64,000 nt of DNA from Nymphalis io (GCF_905147045.1 NC_065918.1:806001-870000), one strand, 5' to 3'; numbered from the stretch's first letter, positions 12,128-25,052 are shown. Numbers and translations: made by a program. The notes: a model not told the origin generated them from the letters alone.

Positions 12128-12967
12128 AAACGTACATTTTTTTATCAAAAGCAAATGTAATTTTATTCAAGTGAGCTTTACAAAAAATCATTCATGAATT
12201 GTCGATCGTTTAACTTTACCGTTTCGAGACAGCCTGTAGCGAGAAGAATCGATAAGATTCTCGCGAACTTGCTTACTATTTTAAGATAAATCGTATTTAT
12301 TATTCACAATCTTGACTAGCTCTGCGTTTGAATCCAAATTTAGATCCAAGTATCCTCATCAAAAAAAAATTTTTTTTTATACGTATGAGTCTACCATTGC
12401 CTAGAAACGTTCTCTGTAACTTATGTCATCATAAAACAAATATTATTATGTACACACATATGTCTTAGACTACGCTGGGTGGGGTCAAAGTGCCTTTTAT
12501 TTACATTAATTTATTTTGTGAAAAACCTTTTTTTTTCAAATTAATTTAATTTATAGTAGCGAAAAAAAAATACAGTAAAACTACTGAATAAAAAGTTTTA
12601 ACGGAACCGATTTGATTGATTTTTTAAAATAATTTATAATCAAATAAAACAAAAGTACTAAATAAAATATTTATAATAATAGTGATAATAATATAGTATA
12701 ATTATGAGTCGGTTTCACCCCAAAGGCTCTATATACTATTTTACATCAAAAACTTTGGTGAGCTGAGAGAATAGTGAAAATTAATACGTATAAATCAACG
12801 AGAGGCAATTATTGGAGCAAACAAGTGGAACAATCCGAGGGTTACGAGGGTTCGTAAAAAAAATCATTATATAGTATTATTGATATGTGTATTGTATATA
12901 ACACAAGTATGCAAGATAATGTTTACTTATAGTTTACGTTATGTTTAATTTCTAGTTTATTTTAAGT

Positions 12968-13273
12968 ACCGAGATGGGCCAGTGGTGGGAACGTGTGAAT
13001 CTTAACCGATGATCGTGGGTTCAAGCCCGGGCAAGCACCACTGAATTTTCATGTGCTAAATTTGTGATTATAATTCATCTCGTGCTTTACGGTGAAGGAA
13101 AACATCGTGAGGAAACCTGCATGTGTCTAATTTCAATGAAATTCTGCCACATGTGTATTCCACCAACCCGCATTGGAGCAGCGTGGTAGAATAAGCTTCA
13201 AAACCTTCTCCTCAAAAAGAGGAAAGGAGGCCTTTAGCCCAGCAGTGGGACATTCACAGGCTGTTACGGTATA
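12968..13273 (+). repeat. Complete tRNA-derived SINE, family 1
   Basis: The best copy of the family. It has a tRNA-like head with A-box-like ggccagtggtgggaacg and B-box gggttcaagccc, then the body blocks shared by the other copies, ending cagtgggacattcacaggc and tgttacgg. RNA polymerase III promotion from the two boxes is the known mechanism for such elements. A LINE tail mimic is not obvious. Confidence 0.8.
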
Positions 13274-14297
13274 GTTTCTTTATTATTTCGTTTTCTCCAC
13301 ATACAAAAGGGTTCCTACTAAATTTACCCCAATCTCTTACTAATTTTTTTTCACTCAAGGAGGTCTGCGATACCGCTTGTAATGATAAAATCGCACCATT
13401 TTTTTACTTTAACTACGTAGTATATAATAGATGATAGACTTTATGTTTCTTTACGTAGGTATTGTTTTTTTTTTAATTTTATGTTTTTTTTTTCAAGTGT
13501 TAATACTGTCCAAAGTTTAAATAATATTAAAATACATTGTGAATCAATTTTTTTTAATCGTACCACCATTTTGTACCATGAACTCTTATTTTTAATAACA
13601 ATTTCATCGGTGTGAATGGGCTGGTCTTTTAAGTGGCATGGCACAACAATTTTTTTTTTTTATTTTAATTTTTTAATTTCGCTAAGCGCTTTCTCGGGAC
13701 TAAAGCTTGATTTAAGATACTTTATTTATAGAATTAATTATAAAATAACTGAAAGTATAGTAGTAATGCGTAAGTTTATAAAATAAACATTTTTATTTTG
13801 TTAAAAAATTCTATTTCGATTTATGAATTATCATAATATTATCGTCTTGCGATCCTATAAATGAAAGGGGTCACAAAAATTGTTTACGACATCATGAATA
13901 AAACGAACTGACAGTTTTATAGCTATCTCTCTCTAACTCGCGTATTGTTATTCCCACAGCAAAGGAGAAATAGAAATGGCATCTCGGATCGAGTTAATTT
14001 TAAGTCTCGTATGGGTAATTTTGCACGAACGTCATTTATTTGTGTTTAGATTATTAATAAATAAAAACGAATAGATAGGCGAGTTTAAGTCCTGAAATTT
14101 AATATTTTTATATTCATGTAAAATAAGTTTTAGGTATGTATCAATCTTGACTGTGCAAATAATTCACTAAAAAAATATTTAATTAACAATTTATTATATG
14201 CATATCTAAATGTCGCCTAATTAGAAAAGTTCTGTCATAAATACGGTACATGAATCATTGCCAGTAAATAAATTTGAATCTTATTTAAAAAAAAAAA

Positions 14298-14327
14298 CTA
14301 TGTTTTATAAGACTTTATAAAACATAG
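14298..14327. repeat. Perfect 13-bp hairpin with 4-nt loop
   Basis: ctatgttttataa at 14298-14310 pairs with ttataaaacatag at 14315-14327 around gact. An A-run of ten precedes it. There is no associated gene; it may be a chance AT-rich palindrome. Confidence 0.5.
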
Positions 14328-14469
14328 ATTCGTCTAGTAGATATAAGATTGCTCGAATAAATCTTATGTAGATGACAAAAAACCGTGGAGTCAACATTCG
14401 TTGATTTCCATGTAGGATAAATAATAATTCAATTGTATTTAACTACATATGCAACTTAACTGTCAGAAA

Positions 14470-14612
14470 AGAGTAACTACTGAGTTTCTTGCCGGTTCGT
14501 CTCGGTAGAATCTGTATTTCAAATCGGTGGTAACAACCATGGTGAAACGACGAGTCAAAAGTGCTCGCAAGAGCCTACTTGAATAACGTATATTTCCATT
14601 TTGATTATAATT
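14470..14612 (+). repeat. LINE 3' tail (RTE-like, probable)
   Basis: It contains actgagtttcttgccggttc, gtctcggtagaatctg, ggtggtaacaacc and aaaagtgctcgcaagagcc, then tacttgaataacgtatat and attttgatt. This order is a very common lepidopteran repeat, the 3' end of an RTE-type LINE, and the copy is severely 5' truncated as usual. Shorter relatives of its first block are visible near 20051 and 27172. Confidence 0.6.
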
Positions 14613-14680
14613 TATATCACCCACCCACTGTAATCATTTACCATTTCTGTAGCACAATTTGATCTTAGAGCACGATCTCA

Positions 14681-14853
14681 TATAAGAGGGTGCTGCAGTG
14701 ACGTCACAGACCGCGTGCAGTACGGGGTTGCGGCGAGTAACATTTCTATTCAAGCCTTACTCGAGGCGACAGTTTCTTTATAATAATTTGTGAATTAAAT
14801 GTTTAAATCACTTTGGTGGCAACAGTTCTCTACATAGCGGTGTATAATTTGAC
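14681..14853 (+). promoter_or_regulatory. Candidate distal promoter with CRE and non-coding leader exon
   Basis: A TATA-like tataag at 14681 is followed by a full cAMP-response palindrome tgacgtca (14699-14706), an initiator-like gcagtac near 14717-14723, a GC-richer stretch, and a strong donor gac|gtaagt after 14853. No ATG frame of note lies in the putative exon, which suggests a 5' leader. The only gene downstream on this strand in the window is the transporter (acceptor before 24926), so it could be a distal promoter of that gene. This is inference; no transcript was seen. Confidence 0.3.
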
Positions 14854-15349
14854 GTAAGTGAACTCATATATATTCTTCATATGAAAATAAGGCTGTTTAT
14901 GTAATAGCGCGAATGTGGCTTTGCTTTTGGTTATGTTTATGATATTATAAACTTTAAAATAATTCCACAAAACGTTCTAAGAATAAACCACATGAGACTG
15001 AAATCTTCCTGTAATTTGTATACAGTGAGATAAGGCGTCGTATGAGTTTTTGTTATGTAAATCAATTTGCTTTGACGCGATTAGTATCGCAGGCGTAGTC
15101 GCGTAATGCTTGCGACTTTGTTTGTTCATTCATAATTCATTTCGATGTACCTACCGCGGTTATTTTAAATATAGCTCTGTATCGTTTGTCAAATGAACCT
15201 TATGTCTTGTCTGATTCCTGTGTCGTGTTTTGTGTTTCAAGCTAACTCACTAACTGTCGTCATAAAAAACAAAATTTTTATTGTTTTCCCTTTTCTATTT
15301 TCATATTATACACGTTTCTTTAATTCACATCAGAAACGACAAATTACAT

Positions 15350-15382
15350 AATTATTTTAAGTTGAAACAACTTAAAATAATT
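15350..15382. repeat. Perfect 15-bp hairpin with 3-nt loop
   Basis: aattattttaagttg at 15350-15364 pairs perfectly with caacttaaaataatt at 15368-15382 around aaa. It lies in gene-free AT-rich DNA and its function is unknown. Confidence 0.5.
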
Positions 15383-15830
15383 GTATTAAAAACCGCACTT
15401 ATATACTTATACATTGTTGACCGTTTTTTATCAATATCTCTCAGAACTATTTTATGAAGCAGAAAACAAAGTACGATAAGCCAAGTTTCATTAAAATCTG
15501 ATCAAGAAGTTAAAAGAGCTGTCCATTATTAAAGTTAAGCCTCGTGATGCGAATTTTATCGTCAAATTTCGATAACGTTACTAGGTGTAACGTCTCACTT
15601 CTGTCGCGTGTTATACATTGCGCCTTTTATTTATAATTATATATAGCTTACATTAAAATAGTTCTATTTAAAATATCATTTAAAACAGGATTCGAAAATA
15701 TGACTATTAGTGCGCTCCAAGTAAATCAAAGCCCAATATCGATGAGATGGGACTACCTTAGAGCCTTACTAAGTATAATATAAATAGAATAACCAAAAAA
15801 CCTTTTATATATATGTATACTTAGGTAAAT

Positions 15831-15850
15831 ATATATATATATATATATAT
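15831..15850. repeat. (AT)n microsatellite
   Basis: About ten alternating AT dinucleotides. Similar short runs occur at 25053-25070 just after the first transporter exon and at 62411-62433. Confidence 0.8.
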
Positions 15851-18190
15851 AAGTGTACTGTGTAACCTACATTATTGCGATATATTTTTTTAAGAATAAA
15901 GAAGAAATAAGAGCATTATTTCTTATATCACTTAAGCACGGATACACAGATTAAAACTGCTTTCATAAATACAATGCTTCAAATTTCTTTTACAACGCGG
16001 CGAAAGCCTTGGACTATAATAGCTTGTAAACATAAGTGAGCGAAAATGCTTTATATCAATAATAATTAAATATTACATATCCTATAGTGGTAAAGAAGAT
16101 AATGAAATTCATGCTTGCCACGTCAGTAGTTTAAATTAAAAAAAAAACGTGTTGAAATTGCGAAACTTTCTCCAAAACGCGCAACATCATTTGTTATAAG
16201 TTTAACGTATATTGTTTCAGGATTTTTTTTCAGTTAGGCATATCAATAAAAATGTCTCGTCATTTCTTAGTATAGATAATAAGTGGATTACGTCACAAAA
16301 TCGGATTTCTTCTAGATCTTCAGATAAGCTTACAACTATCTATTCCTTGAAATTGTTCCTCTGGCATTTTTTTCATTAATTTACATTTTAATACATATTC
16401 ATTAAAACATTATTTTCATTATGGTACGTAAAAATTATGTTAGTACACTGTACGGTTTGATGTAATTTATCATTCGTATTTTTAATGTATAACATTAGTA
16501 TATATTAAGCATCCAAAAGTGAAACTGGTTTTTATAAATATAGAACACCGAACCATACAAATTGATCTAAATTCCTTACTCAATCACTCTTATAAATTCT
16601 AATAATACAATTGAACAAATCACAAGCGAATAAACGTCTACCTTTCTGTCCACTTAAAAATGGTGTGGACTTAGCGCGCGTTTTTTATTTTAACAACGCT
16701 TTTGTAGGGATAAGTAAACCTCCTACAATACAAATTTGTTATGTATATGTATAACAACTCAATAACATGCAGGTGAATCTTAATCCTGAAACTTAGACTG
16801 TAATGCTGCTTGGTTATAAACATACGGACACATTAAAACAAATTAAATATGAGATACACGAATAAATATTTTAAACATGTATAATTACAATGTACGTTAA
16901 AATGGTAGATTTTGGCGATTATGGCGAAACACGAGTTTTGCTACTATAATAGTACAATACACAATGAGAATAGTCAACTAGTAAAAATACACTATGTCCC
17001 AAAGATTGTTGTGACATTGTACTCGGGAAACTGGCACTATTTACTAAATTGCTAAGCTTAGCTAAGCTTTACGCTAGCTTTACCAGCCCTTGGGTCACCA
17101 GAAGTGCGAGCAGTTCAAATTTGCATTTATAGTAGTCACAAAATGGTTTTCTTTTTTACTAGAATATCTTTTTAGTATAGACTCTATTTATAGTTCACTG
17201 TAAGAATGAAACTTATGACTTACAGACTTAACCACATATTTGCTTAGTTATCGGTGCCCTTGTGACTCTTGTACAAACACAGCCGTTCCCTAATGTACAC
17301 AAAATAAGCAACAATCGGTAACAAGAAAAGATCAATTGCTGTTGACATAAAGAAAGAAACACGATTTTTGAAAATGTATTATGTTTGTAAACGAAACACA
17401 CGAAAAACAATGGCTAATGAAACTTGACGGGGTTATTGGTTATACCGACTCAAGATACAACTTTATTTTTACAACGAGTAACGATATAATTTGGAGAAAG
17501 ATTGACAAAGCGCCAGAAAAAAAATTGAGGAAGATGGCACTCGATACATGTGACAGATAAGAAACTTAAATGTCGGAAACGTCTTATTCAAGTGTTGCGT
17601 AATCGACGTAACTTATCAACGCGCCCAAAAAGCTCGTCTTCAACAAAGATTACAATCTTCGTAAAAAAATTCATACGTATGTAAATTTCATACGTAAAAA
17701 TTCATTTGTTTTGCTCTGACATAAGTATATTTTTCGAATTCACTCGGATGTATACATAAGAATTATTTAAATAGAGGACTTAAATAAATACCTACAGCAC
17801 AAAATTAATATATTAATATATATAGCTATTGTATAAATCATGACCGCGCGAAATGGCGTTTCCCCTTTGAAATACAATTCCAATTATCAGGGTGAAAACG
17901 AAACAGTTCTCATATGTATATAAACAGTTCTAACAATAATACCTGATGCTTAACAGCAGTTAAAAAGTCTCTTTCCCTATCAGACCAAGGTCCAAGAGTT
18001 CCAATTGCAACTGATATCGTTTGTTCACTTCAGAATTTTACATCACGGTTCCGCCTGTTATTAACTCAACGAGTCTTTAATTTCATTTATTTTTTAACGC
18101 TCTTCATATTGTATTTTCTGCTGTGAATCCGGTATATACCCTGTTCATATATAGCCATAAGATGATTCCATAGACAATTACCATTTGACT

Positions 18191-18490
18191 GCCTCGTTGG
18201 TTTAGTGGTTGGATGAGAGGCCGCAGAGGTCCTGGGTTAAAATCCCATGAGTCTTTCAAAAATTCTCAATAGCAGCCCGGAGTCTGAAAGTTGGTAGTGT
18301 GTACACTCCCGTGCCTCGCAAATCACGTAAAGCCATAAGTCCTGCGCCTGAAATCTTTCCGGTCGTGTCGGCCCATCGGATTATGAGAGTTAGGGAATAA
18401 AGGTGCACCTTTGTTTGCGTACACGCTTGTGCCCTATAATATGTCTTGTGCAGTTGGCTAATCACGAGGTTGGCCGCAGTGGCTTAAATC
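18191..18490 (+). repeat. tRNA-derived SINE, family 2, fullest copy
   Basis: The tRNA-like head cgttggtttagtggttgga and cctgggttaaaatccc (degenerate B box) is followed by agcagcccggagtctgaaag, tacactcccgtgcctcg, cgcctgaaatctttccggtc, gtcggcccatcggattatga and tgccctataatatgtc, ending in aggttggccgc. Related copies lie at 8383, 19047, 39280 (reverse) and 45425 (reverse). Confidence 0.7.
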
Positions 18491-19046
18491 GGTCTGGATT
18501 ACTATTTAAGACAATTAGTATTTTTAACTAAATAGACATATTCCTAACACAACCTTATACATTATTTCCCGATGTTAATGATGATGTAGCGTCTTGCAAT
18601 TAGGCAGATATGTTTGAGGTATAGCTTGTGTCAATGAAGGCGGGGGGAATATAGTCAGGGGCTTGTTAAGCGAATGCTGCCGAAACTAGAACAATACACT
18701 AAAACTTGATATTGAAGATTATTTGATCTATAAAATTCCTACAGAAAGTTTTACAACATTCTACGTGTTATGGATAAATTAACATTTTTACGATGCAGTA
18801 AAGAGGAAAAACTATCGATAACTATAGTTTTATCTTTATTTATTTATTACAATTTATTTATTTATTATACAATATTGCAATCAAGAACGTCTTTTCTTTA
18901 CGAGTTAATGATTAGTTATAAGCTATAGTTACCAAGATGTTTGAAAGAATATATGTATGAAAAGAGGGCAGAGGACAGTGGGATGCTGGGATGTATTATC
19001 GCAGAAGGTTGTTTTTTAATATTTGTTTATAATTTATTATTTCAAG

Positions 19047-19200
19047 ACTGCTTCGTTGACTAGGGCTAGCTATAAGGTCGCAGATCCCTAGGCCCTGGGT
19101 TCAAACTCCAGATCAGGCCGATAAAAGAAAAAATCTCAGCAGCAACCCGGAGCTAATGATAACAAATGTGTTTTGGTGTCACATAGCCTGAAATCCGGAC
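19047..19200 (+). repeat. SINE, family 2, truncated copy
   Basis: The head ctgcttcgttgactaggg and ggccctgggttcaaactcc is followed by a short body with tcagcagcaacccggag and cctgaaatccggac. The distal half of the family is missing. Confidence 0.55.
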
Positions 19201-20416
19201 ATGATCCAGACGTTTCTAACGATTATTCAAATTATAATAGCTACATAGATTTAGAAGATGTGCGAAAACAGATGTACATACATATATACATTGCCCGCGA
19301 TATCACACCCCACATAGTCGTAAAGTAAAAAAATATCATTTTTTTCACTTAGGGGGAACCTTCAAAAAGTTACCCGGTCTCATTAGACCAGGTTTTGTGG
19401 GATTCGAGTAGGTACTCGTAAATCCTTAGTTAGATCCACGCGAAGTCGGATAAATACACATATCTATAACATAATAATAGCAGAGCATAATAATCTGAAT
19501 TCCATTATTATAATTAATTAATTCCTGAATGAATTAGATCAATTGGCTATGAATAAAAGAACTCGTATAATGTCCCACAATGGATTTCATATCCTTTGTT
19601 AGGATAACAATGTTGTCCCAGAGTGGCCCTTCTTGGAACAAGATCGCCTTATTAGTAACTGCATACTTAAGAGACGGACCGTTAAACATTGCCGCGTAGA
19701 TTGTACAGGTCGGTAAAATTATTTTAACTAGACATTAATTATACTACGTTAGAAACATTACATAACACTGTTTATATGTATAATACCACAATGGCCCAGT
19801 GTATAAAACACATCTTAACCTAATATTTCAAATCCTGCAAACCAAAATATTTATATGTTTTTCATCTCGTGTTCAGTTGTTAAAGTATCTTAATTACTAA
19901 TTTTAAAAAAATGTAAAGAAACGCTCCTGTGAAAAGATAATTATATAATTAGTTAGGACGATAGCACACCTTGGAAATAAAACGATTTCTCTTTGGCTGG
20001 ATGCTTTGTTATATTTAAAATTTGTACACAATTACAATATTTAACAAAAAAAATCTAAGTTTCTTTCGCCGGTCCGTCACAGGTTAAGGTATTTTCTTTA
20101 AGGTATTTTTAAGTGTAATGCGTCTATATTGATTGAAGGCATTTGAAGAAAAACTTCGTGAGTAAGCTGGCTTGTAAACGGATGAATGGATTTATGCCAC
20201 ATGCTTATCTTCAAACCCGAACTGGTGCAGCGCCGTGGAACATGCTTCAAGTCTTCCTTGAGTCATTTGTCATAATGGAACATTTACAGATTTTATGATG
20301 AGTTAAAATTCACAATACCGTGGTTATCGAGTAATTTTGATTACACGAAAAATCTAAACTACTTCTACGCCTAATGCCACTATAATATTTTAATAATGGG
20401 ATGAACTCATTTGTTA

Positions 20417-20443
20417 TCTGGCCTCCAAAAAAATCGACCCACC
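20417..20443. repeat. Left terminal inverted repeat of the Tc1-type element
   Basis: It begins after TA at 20415-20416 and differs from the right repeat at positions 1 and 8 only. It is the transposase-binding end of the element. Confidence 0.85.
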
Positions 20444-20683
20444 TACATTTTTTGTAAAAAAGCTATCGTATGGTTTTAAACTACCACATATTTATATTTT
20501 TAAGATTGATAATGAAAAAATGCTATTGTAGGATTGTACAAAAACAGAAATAGTGCGCAAAAAATAGGTTTTTAGGTATATATGTGACAAAACACGAAAA
20601 CACAAAATTTTACGCAATTTTATTTTTTTGTGTACAAAACGATAATGCCGTTTGTTTTTAAATTTGGGTGCCTAAATCTTACT

Positions 20684-21702
20684 TTAATAGGGAGTGTTTC
20701 CTCCTCTTGACCTAATCACTGCCTGCATACGCCTATTAAGTGACCTGATTAGCTTTTTAATGTCTTCCTGTGGGGTCCGTTGCCATTCTTCAGTTAGGGC
20801 AGCTTCCAGTTGATTCAGGGTTTCTGGAATTGGATTTCGTGCTCGAACCGTACGTTTTAGCTGGTCCCAGAGGTGCTCTATCGGGTTTAAGTCCGGACTA
20901 TTGGCTGGCCACTGCATAACTGGAATTTCGACTTCCCTGAGATAGTCTTTAACAATTCTAGCGACGTGAGGTCGTGCGTTGTCGTGCATAAATTGGAAAT
21001 TACCCCCAATATATCCAGCGTAAGGCATCACATGAGGCTCCAGAATGTCCGTTATGTAAGTTTCAGCATTAACAGCACGATTACGGAAAAAAACCAGCTC
21101 TGTGCGTCCCGTCAAAGAAATACCTCCCAAAACAATGTAGAGCCTCCACCAAATCGGACTGTTTCTCGAATGCAACACTGAGAGTAGCGTTCTCCTGGCC
21201 TTCGCATGACGTTACGTCGTCCATCAGAGCCTACTAGAGACATTCGGCTTTCATCACTGAACAATACTGTCTCCCATTGGTCCAGTGTCCAATCGACGTG
21301 CTGCCTAGCAAATTGTAGTCTTGCTTGTCGATGGGATGCTGTGAGTTTTGGTCCTGTTGCTGGCTTGTGAGGGGTTAAGTTTTGCTCTCGAAGTCTTCTT
21401 CTTACAGTATTTTCACTCACAGACACTCCACGACTTTCTCGGAGTCTACCTTGAACGTCAACAGCCGAAAGATGTCGGTTTCTTAAAGACGTCAAACCAA
21501 TAAAACGGTCATTGGTCGGGTTCGTGACACGCCCCCTGCCAGATCCTGGTCTCCGGCGATACTCCCCAGTCTCCAAGTAGCTTTTGTACACTCTTCGCAC
21601 CCCTGAACGACTTAATTTTAGTGTTCTAGCCACATTTCGCTGACTTAACCCCTCATGAATAAGAGCTACGACTTGAGCAGCTTCTGCTTCAGTAGTATCC
21701 AT
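20684..21702 (-). pseudogene. Tc1-type transposase, frameshifted
   Basis: This cut-and-paste transposase is read in two overlapping frames (21702-21112, then 21178-20684). The first half starts MDTTEAEAAQVVALIHEG and holds two helix-turn-helix DNA-binding units (QRNVARTLKLSRSGVRRVY; SENTVRRRLREQNL). The catalytic triad follows: D in LFSDES, D in FMHDNARPHVA and E in NSPDLNPIEHLWDQL with exactly 34 residues between the last two, i.e. DD34E. The frames change within the GGGS / GGIS segment, near 21117-21130, where one base appears to be missing in a run of G. About 340 residues in total is normal for Tc1 proteins. With the two halves in different frames no full-length enzyme is expected from this copy. 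Confidence 0.88.
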
Positions 21703-21894
21703 TTTTTATGTTTAAACTTATTAAAATTATTGTTTCAACAAAGTTTCATACACTTAATCAATAATAAACACTTACAACTCCTCCAAATCAATATCAAGTG
21801 GGTAATAAAATGTTAAATGTATGTCCCATAAGTAAAACAATCCACCTAGGTCGTCGCATAGTTAAGATACCAATTTTCTAAGTAAAAAAATACG

Positions 21895-21921
21895 GGTGGG
21901 TCGATTTTTTTGGCGGCCAGG
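21895..21921. repeat. Right terminal inverted repeat of the Tc1-type element
   Basis: It is the reverse complement of the left end with two differences and is followed by TA at 21922-21923. Confidence 0.85.
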
Positions 21922-24069
21922 TATTTATTTTCTTCTTGTATGTGTGTATCTTCTTTCCCTGTAGTCCGAAATTGTTCTGTTTAATAAAGCACATACTATT
22001 TTAAAGCAACTTCAAAGCCTACCCATAATTTAAATAAAAATGTAGATATGCCTGTCAAAAACAAAGTAAACGGGTCCGTCTTAATTCGTGTTAAAAACCA
22101 TTCATATGACACTAAATTCTATATCATTCGAATATGTTTTGATTATACAAAAAGACAACTATTAAATCTTTACTATTTTTATTTCATGCTAGAATTTCAC
22201 AGCAATGGCAAACAGCAGGAAACAGGATCCGGCGGTAAAATATTAGCGCTAGGCTTGTCTAGAGCTTGGTGTAAAAGGCTTATTTTATTAATATAATTTC
22301 TCTAATTTTGTAACAAAAAGTGCAAGTGCAAGTGCACTTTATCAGAATCTGCATAGCTTTATACATATACTCGACCACACACACTTCATACTATAGATTG
22401 CGGTTTCACTTCATACTTGTGGTCACTGTAAAACGTATCGGAAGTATATTTATTAAATTACAATTACGATAAAAAAAACAAACGCATAATTAACTTTTCT
22501 AGAGAGTATTGTAAGATATATTCTATAACATAAATAAATAGATATTTTATATGATAAAGTGCATGCAAAAAAACAACCACAAATCATGAATCGAGCAGCG
22601 CAGTAATAGCTACTAGTAGAATAGTTGATAAAACGAAGATTCCGACGGTCGAAGTAACTATATATGTTGTAAAAATATATGAAGCCTCTAATTATTCTAG
22701 TTGAACACGAAAAAGGTTCAAGAAGAAGGTCGAGTCTGTAACAATTCGCGTTGAACAAGACGGAATATATTTCGTGCGACTTGGCACGAGAATCAGGTCA
22801 CCCGTCACAACACGAATCAAATTTTACATACGAAAATCACGTGTAAATAATTTACAATATATTCTTTTGTCATTCCATATAACCTTTTTTGTATTTATTT
22901 CGTGTTTGTGTATATCTGTATTATTACTGTTTAAATTGTAGATTTAAGAGATAAGCAATATTTCATATTTAAAAAGTATACAACATTGCTATGTAATATT
23001 ATAAATAAAATAAAATAAAACCTTTGAGTAAATTGAAAACTTAAAAAAAAAACATAAAATGCCTACTAGCTTCTATCATATATGTTAAATTTCCCATAGT
23101 GCCTGAACTCAACGACCTAACGACATTAAAAAAGGCAATTTATATAGTCTTCTAAGTGTTGCTATGAATATAATTAAATTATATTTATACAAGAAAAGTT
23201 AACATTGAGTATATTAGCTATAAGAAATAAAATATGACACAATATTATTATGTAAAAGTTATTTTAAGATTTCATATGCAAGTAAGCACGGGAGACAGAC
23301 TTATCTAAACTCGAATCGTTTTCAAAGTGAGAGTAGCCACAGGAAAACAGCTAGCGCGGACAGGAGCGACCTCTTGTTGCCACGGCTTTGATTATCGTCT
23401 TCCTCATATAATTTTCTCATTTCCTAGTTATTTATGTATGTCATTTCAAACTAATATACCACCAACGACGCAATACAAAATATATGTCATGATTAATTTC
23501 TGTTTCTTTATTTAAATTTCGATTCAGATTTCTCAATTGATAATTATTATAATAATTGGTAAATATTCAATTTATATTGAATTAATATTAAATGTGTCCT
23601 GAGTTTAATATTTACGTATATAATACATTATGTTATTATGAGTACATAAGTTACATTATAAAGCGTAGTTTAATCAAATCTAATGAGGAAACAGAGAGTA
23701 AAAACATAGTTTTATTTTATTGCTAAATAAAATAAAGTATTTAATTCAATAATAATAATGTCCGAGTTTATGTTTATTTTGGGGGTTCTGAAAATCGAAA
23801 AAACACCCTTCCGAAAATGTTCCCTCACAAAATGACAACGTCATATTTGTGTAGGGTGGGTAAGATGACAGGTTCATATATAAAGTGGTCGGTATTTGCA
23901 ACAAATTATTTTATCGATATGTCCAATTGTCACCAATAGTTGGCGGATAATTGTTTCATGTACATAGTTCCTAAGAAGCTTAAATGAATGAGATATGCGC
24001 GGGCGGAGGTGGGCGCGGTCCTCCGGGATGTCGGGCCTCTTAGACGTCAGACGAGCTCACGGCATATAG

Positions 24070-24168
24070 TATAACGGGTGTACAAGACAAGACGCGCGTG
24101 CTCATTCCCAATAGTACAATAGTCTAATAACGTGGAATTCAACATCGTTCAACTGAAAGGAATATCAA
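24070..24168 (+). promoter_or_regulatory. Candidate promoter and first leader exon of the amino acid transporter
   Basis: TATA-like tataac at 24070 lies 34 bp before an arthropod initiator tcatt (A at 24104). A 65-nt leader then ends caa|gtatgt at 24168. Upstream is a GC-rich patch (about 24000-24060) with gacgtcag, half of a CRE. Splicing to the acceptor cacag before 24926 would remove about 0.76 kb and reach the transporter start codon. The arrangement is consistent but motif-based only. Confidence 0.38.
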
Positions 24169-24975
24169 GTATGTCGAAAACGAATTTAAAATTTACTCTT
24201 TTAATTTAATCTAATTTTGAAATTTTAAATTTAATTTCGATCGAGAATTTTTTGACAGCGAATTTTTGTTATGGTAAAGCTTTTAACTGAGTATATAAGT
24301 AGTAGCTAACGTAGAGTTTTTTACAATTGACAGTTGAAAGTCTCATTTAATTTGTGTAGTTGTTTAATATTTACGATTATACTAATGCATGCTTTGCGAA
24401 ATTTCGAAATGTGCTCATTTTTACGACAAAGTTTTAAATAGATCTTTACATAACCACATTTGACACATCTGTGTAGAAGTTGTCTATGTTAAATAATATA
24501 TTTAAGCGTAAATAATTGTATGTTTGATTGTCACGAATGTATTATGGAATGCTGTGGCGATACGATTACAGCGAGATGATAGTCATACAGAAACGTGATA
24601 TCATTGTAATATTTATTTATTCACCTATTCGAAATATAAAGACCAGTTAGTTTGTGTTTTTTTTTATCGTAAATAGTCTTAAATGTTCGAAGTTAAAAAT
24701 TTGTTTTACAGAAAAAAAATTTGTTATAATTACTAATATATTTGTTTCTAGATTAATTAATTTTATTTCTAAACCTAATTCTAGTATTACGATTAATTAT
24801 TATTATAATGTTATTTAATTGTTGCCCGTTAAAAAAATATTTTAAATAAATTAAAAAGCGAGCAAAGTCGCAGATATGTTCGTTATATATACGATAACGA
24901 TTAGTTATTAAAATATTCGTCACAGGTGATCGTTGGGCTGCAATCAAAGTGACGTCGGAACAAGTCTGACAGAGA

Positions 24976-25052
24976 ATGGACGATAAGGCGGAGACAGTGC
25001 GCCTGCAGCCGGTGTCCGATTCGGCCGAGTCTTCTTCGCCTATCCCTACCAA
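24976..25052 (+). CDS. Transporter coding exon 1 (start codon, N-terminal tail)
   Basis: It encodes MDDKAETVRLQPVSD and SAESSSPIPT, then two bases of Lys before donor gtaata. The exon itself probably begins at 24926 after cacag, so 50 nt of leader precede the ATG. A (TA)n run lies directly in the donor region. Confidence 0.85.

Larger units (their letters stand above)
20417..21921 (-). mobile_element. Tc1-type DNA transposon, 1505 bp
   Basis: Terminal inverted repeats of 27 bp (20417-20443 and 21895-21921, 25 of 27 identical, core aaaaaaatcgacccacc) are flanked on both sides by TA, the expected target duplication of the Tc1/mariner superfamily. A single transposase gene lies inside on the - strand and is broken by a frameshift. 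Length, ends and target site are complete, so the copy is structurally full length but not autonomous. Confidence 0.9.
4433..24069. other. Repeat-rich intergenic (or distal leader) region without recognisable protein genes
   Basis: About 19.6 kb between Ldh and the transporter. Apart from the individually listed SINEs, the Tc1-type element, LINE tails and a candidate promoter/leader exon near 14.7 kb, I see only AT-rich sequence. The short open frames (for example 86 codons at 8052-8312 on the - strand) lack family motifs or splice context. Part of this region could be 5' leader intron of the transporter gene. Confidence 0.5.

Noticed and set aside
12968..13030. Possible tRNA gene (B-box gggttcaagccc)
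   Set aside because: No proper acceptor stem or anticodon arm; continuous with the SINE body and repeated elsewhere.
22453..22758. 101-codon - strand frame rich in Tyr, Phe and Ile
   Set aside because: No recognisable domain; hydrophobic composition follows from AT-rich DNA.
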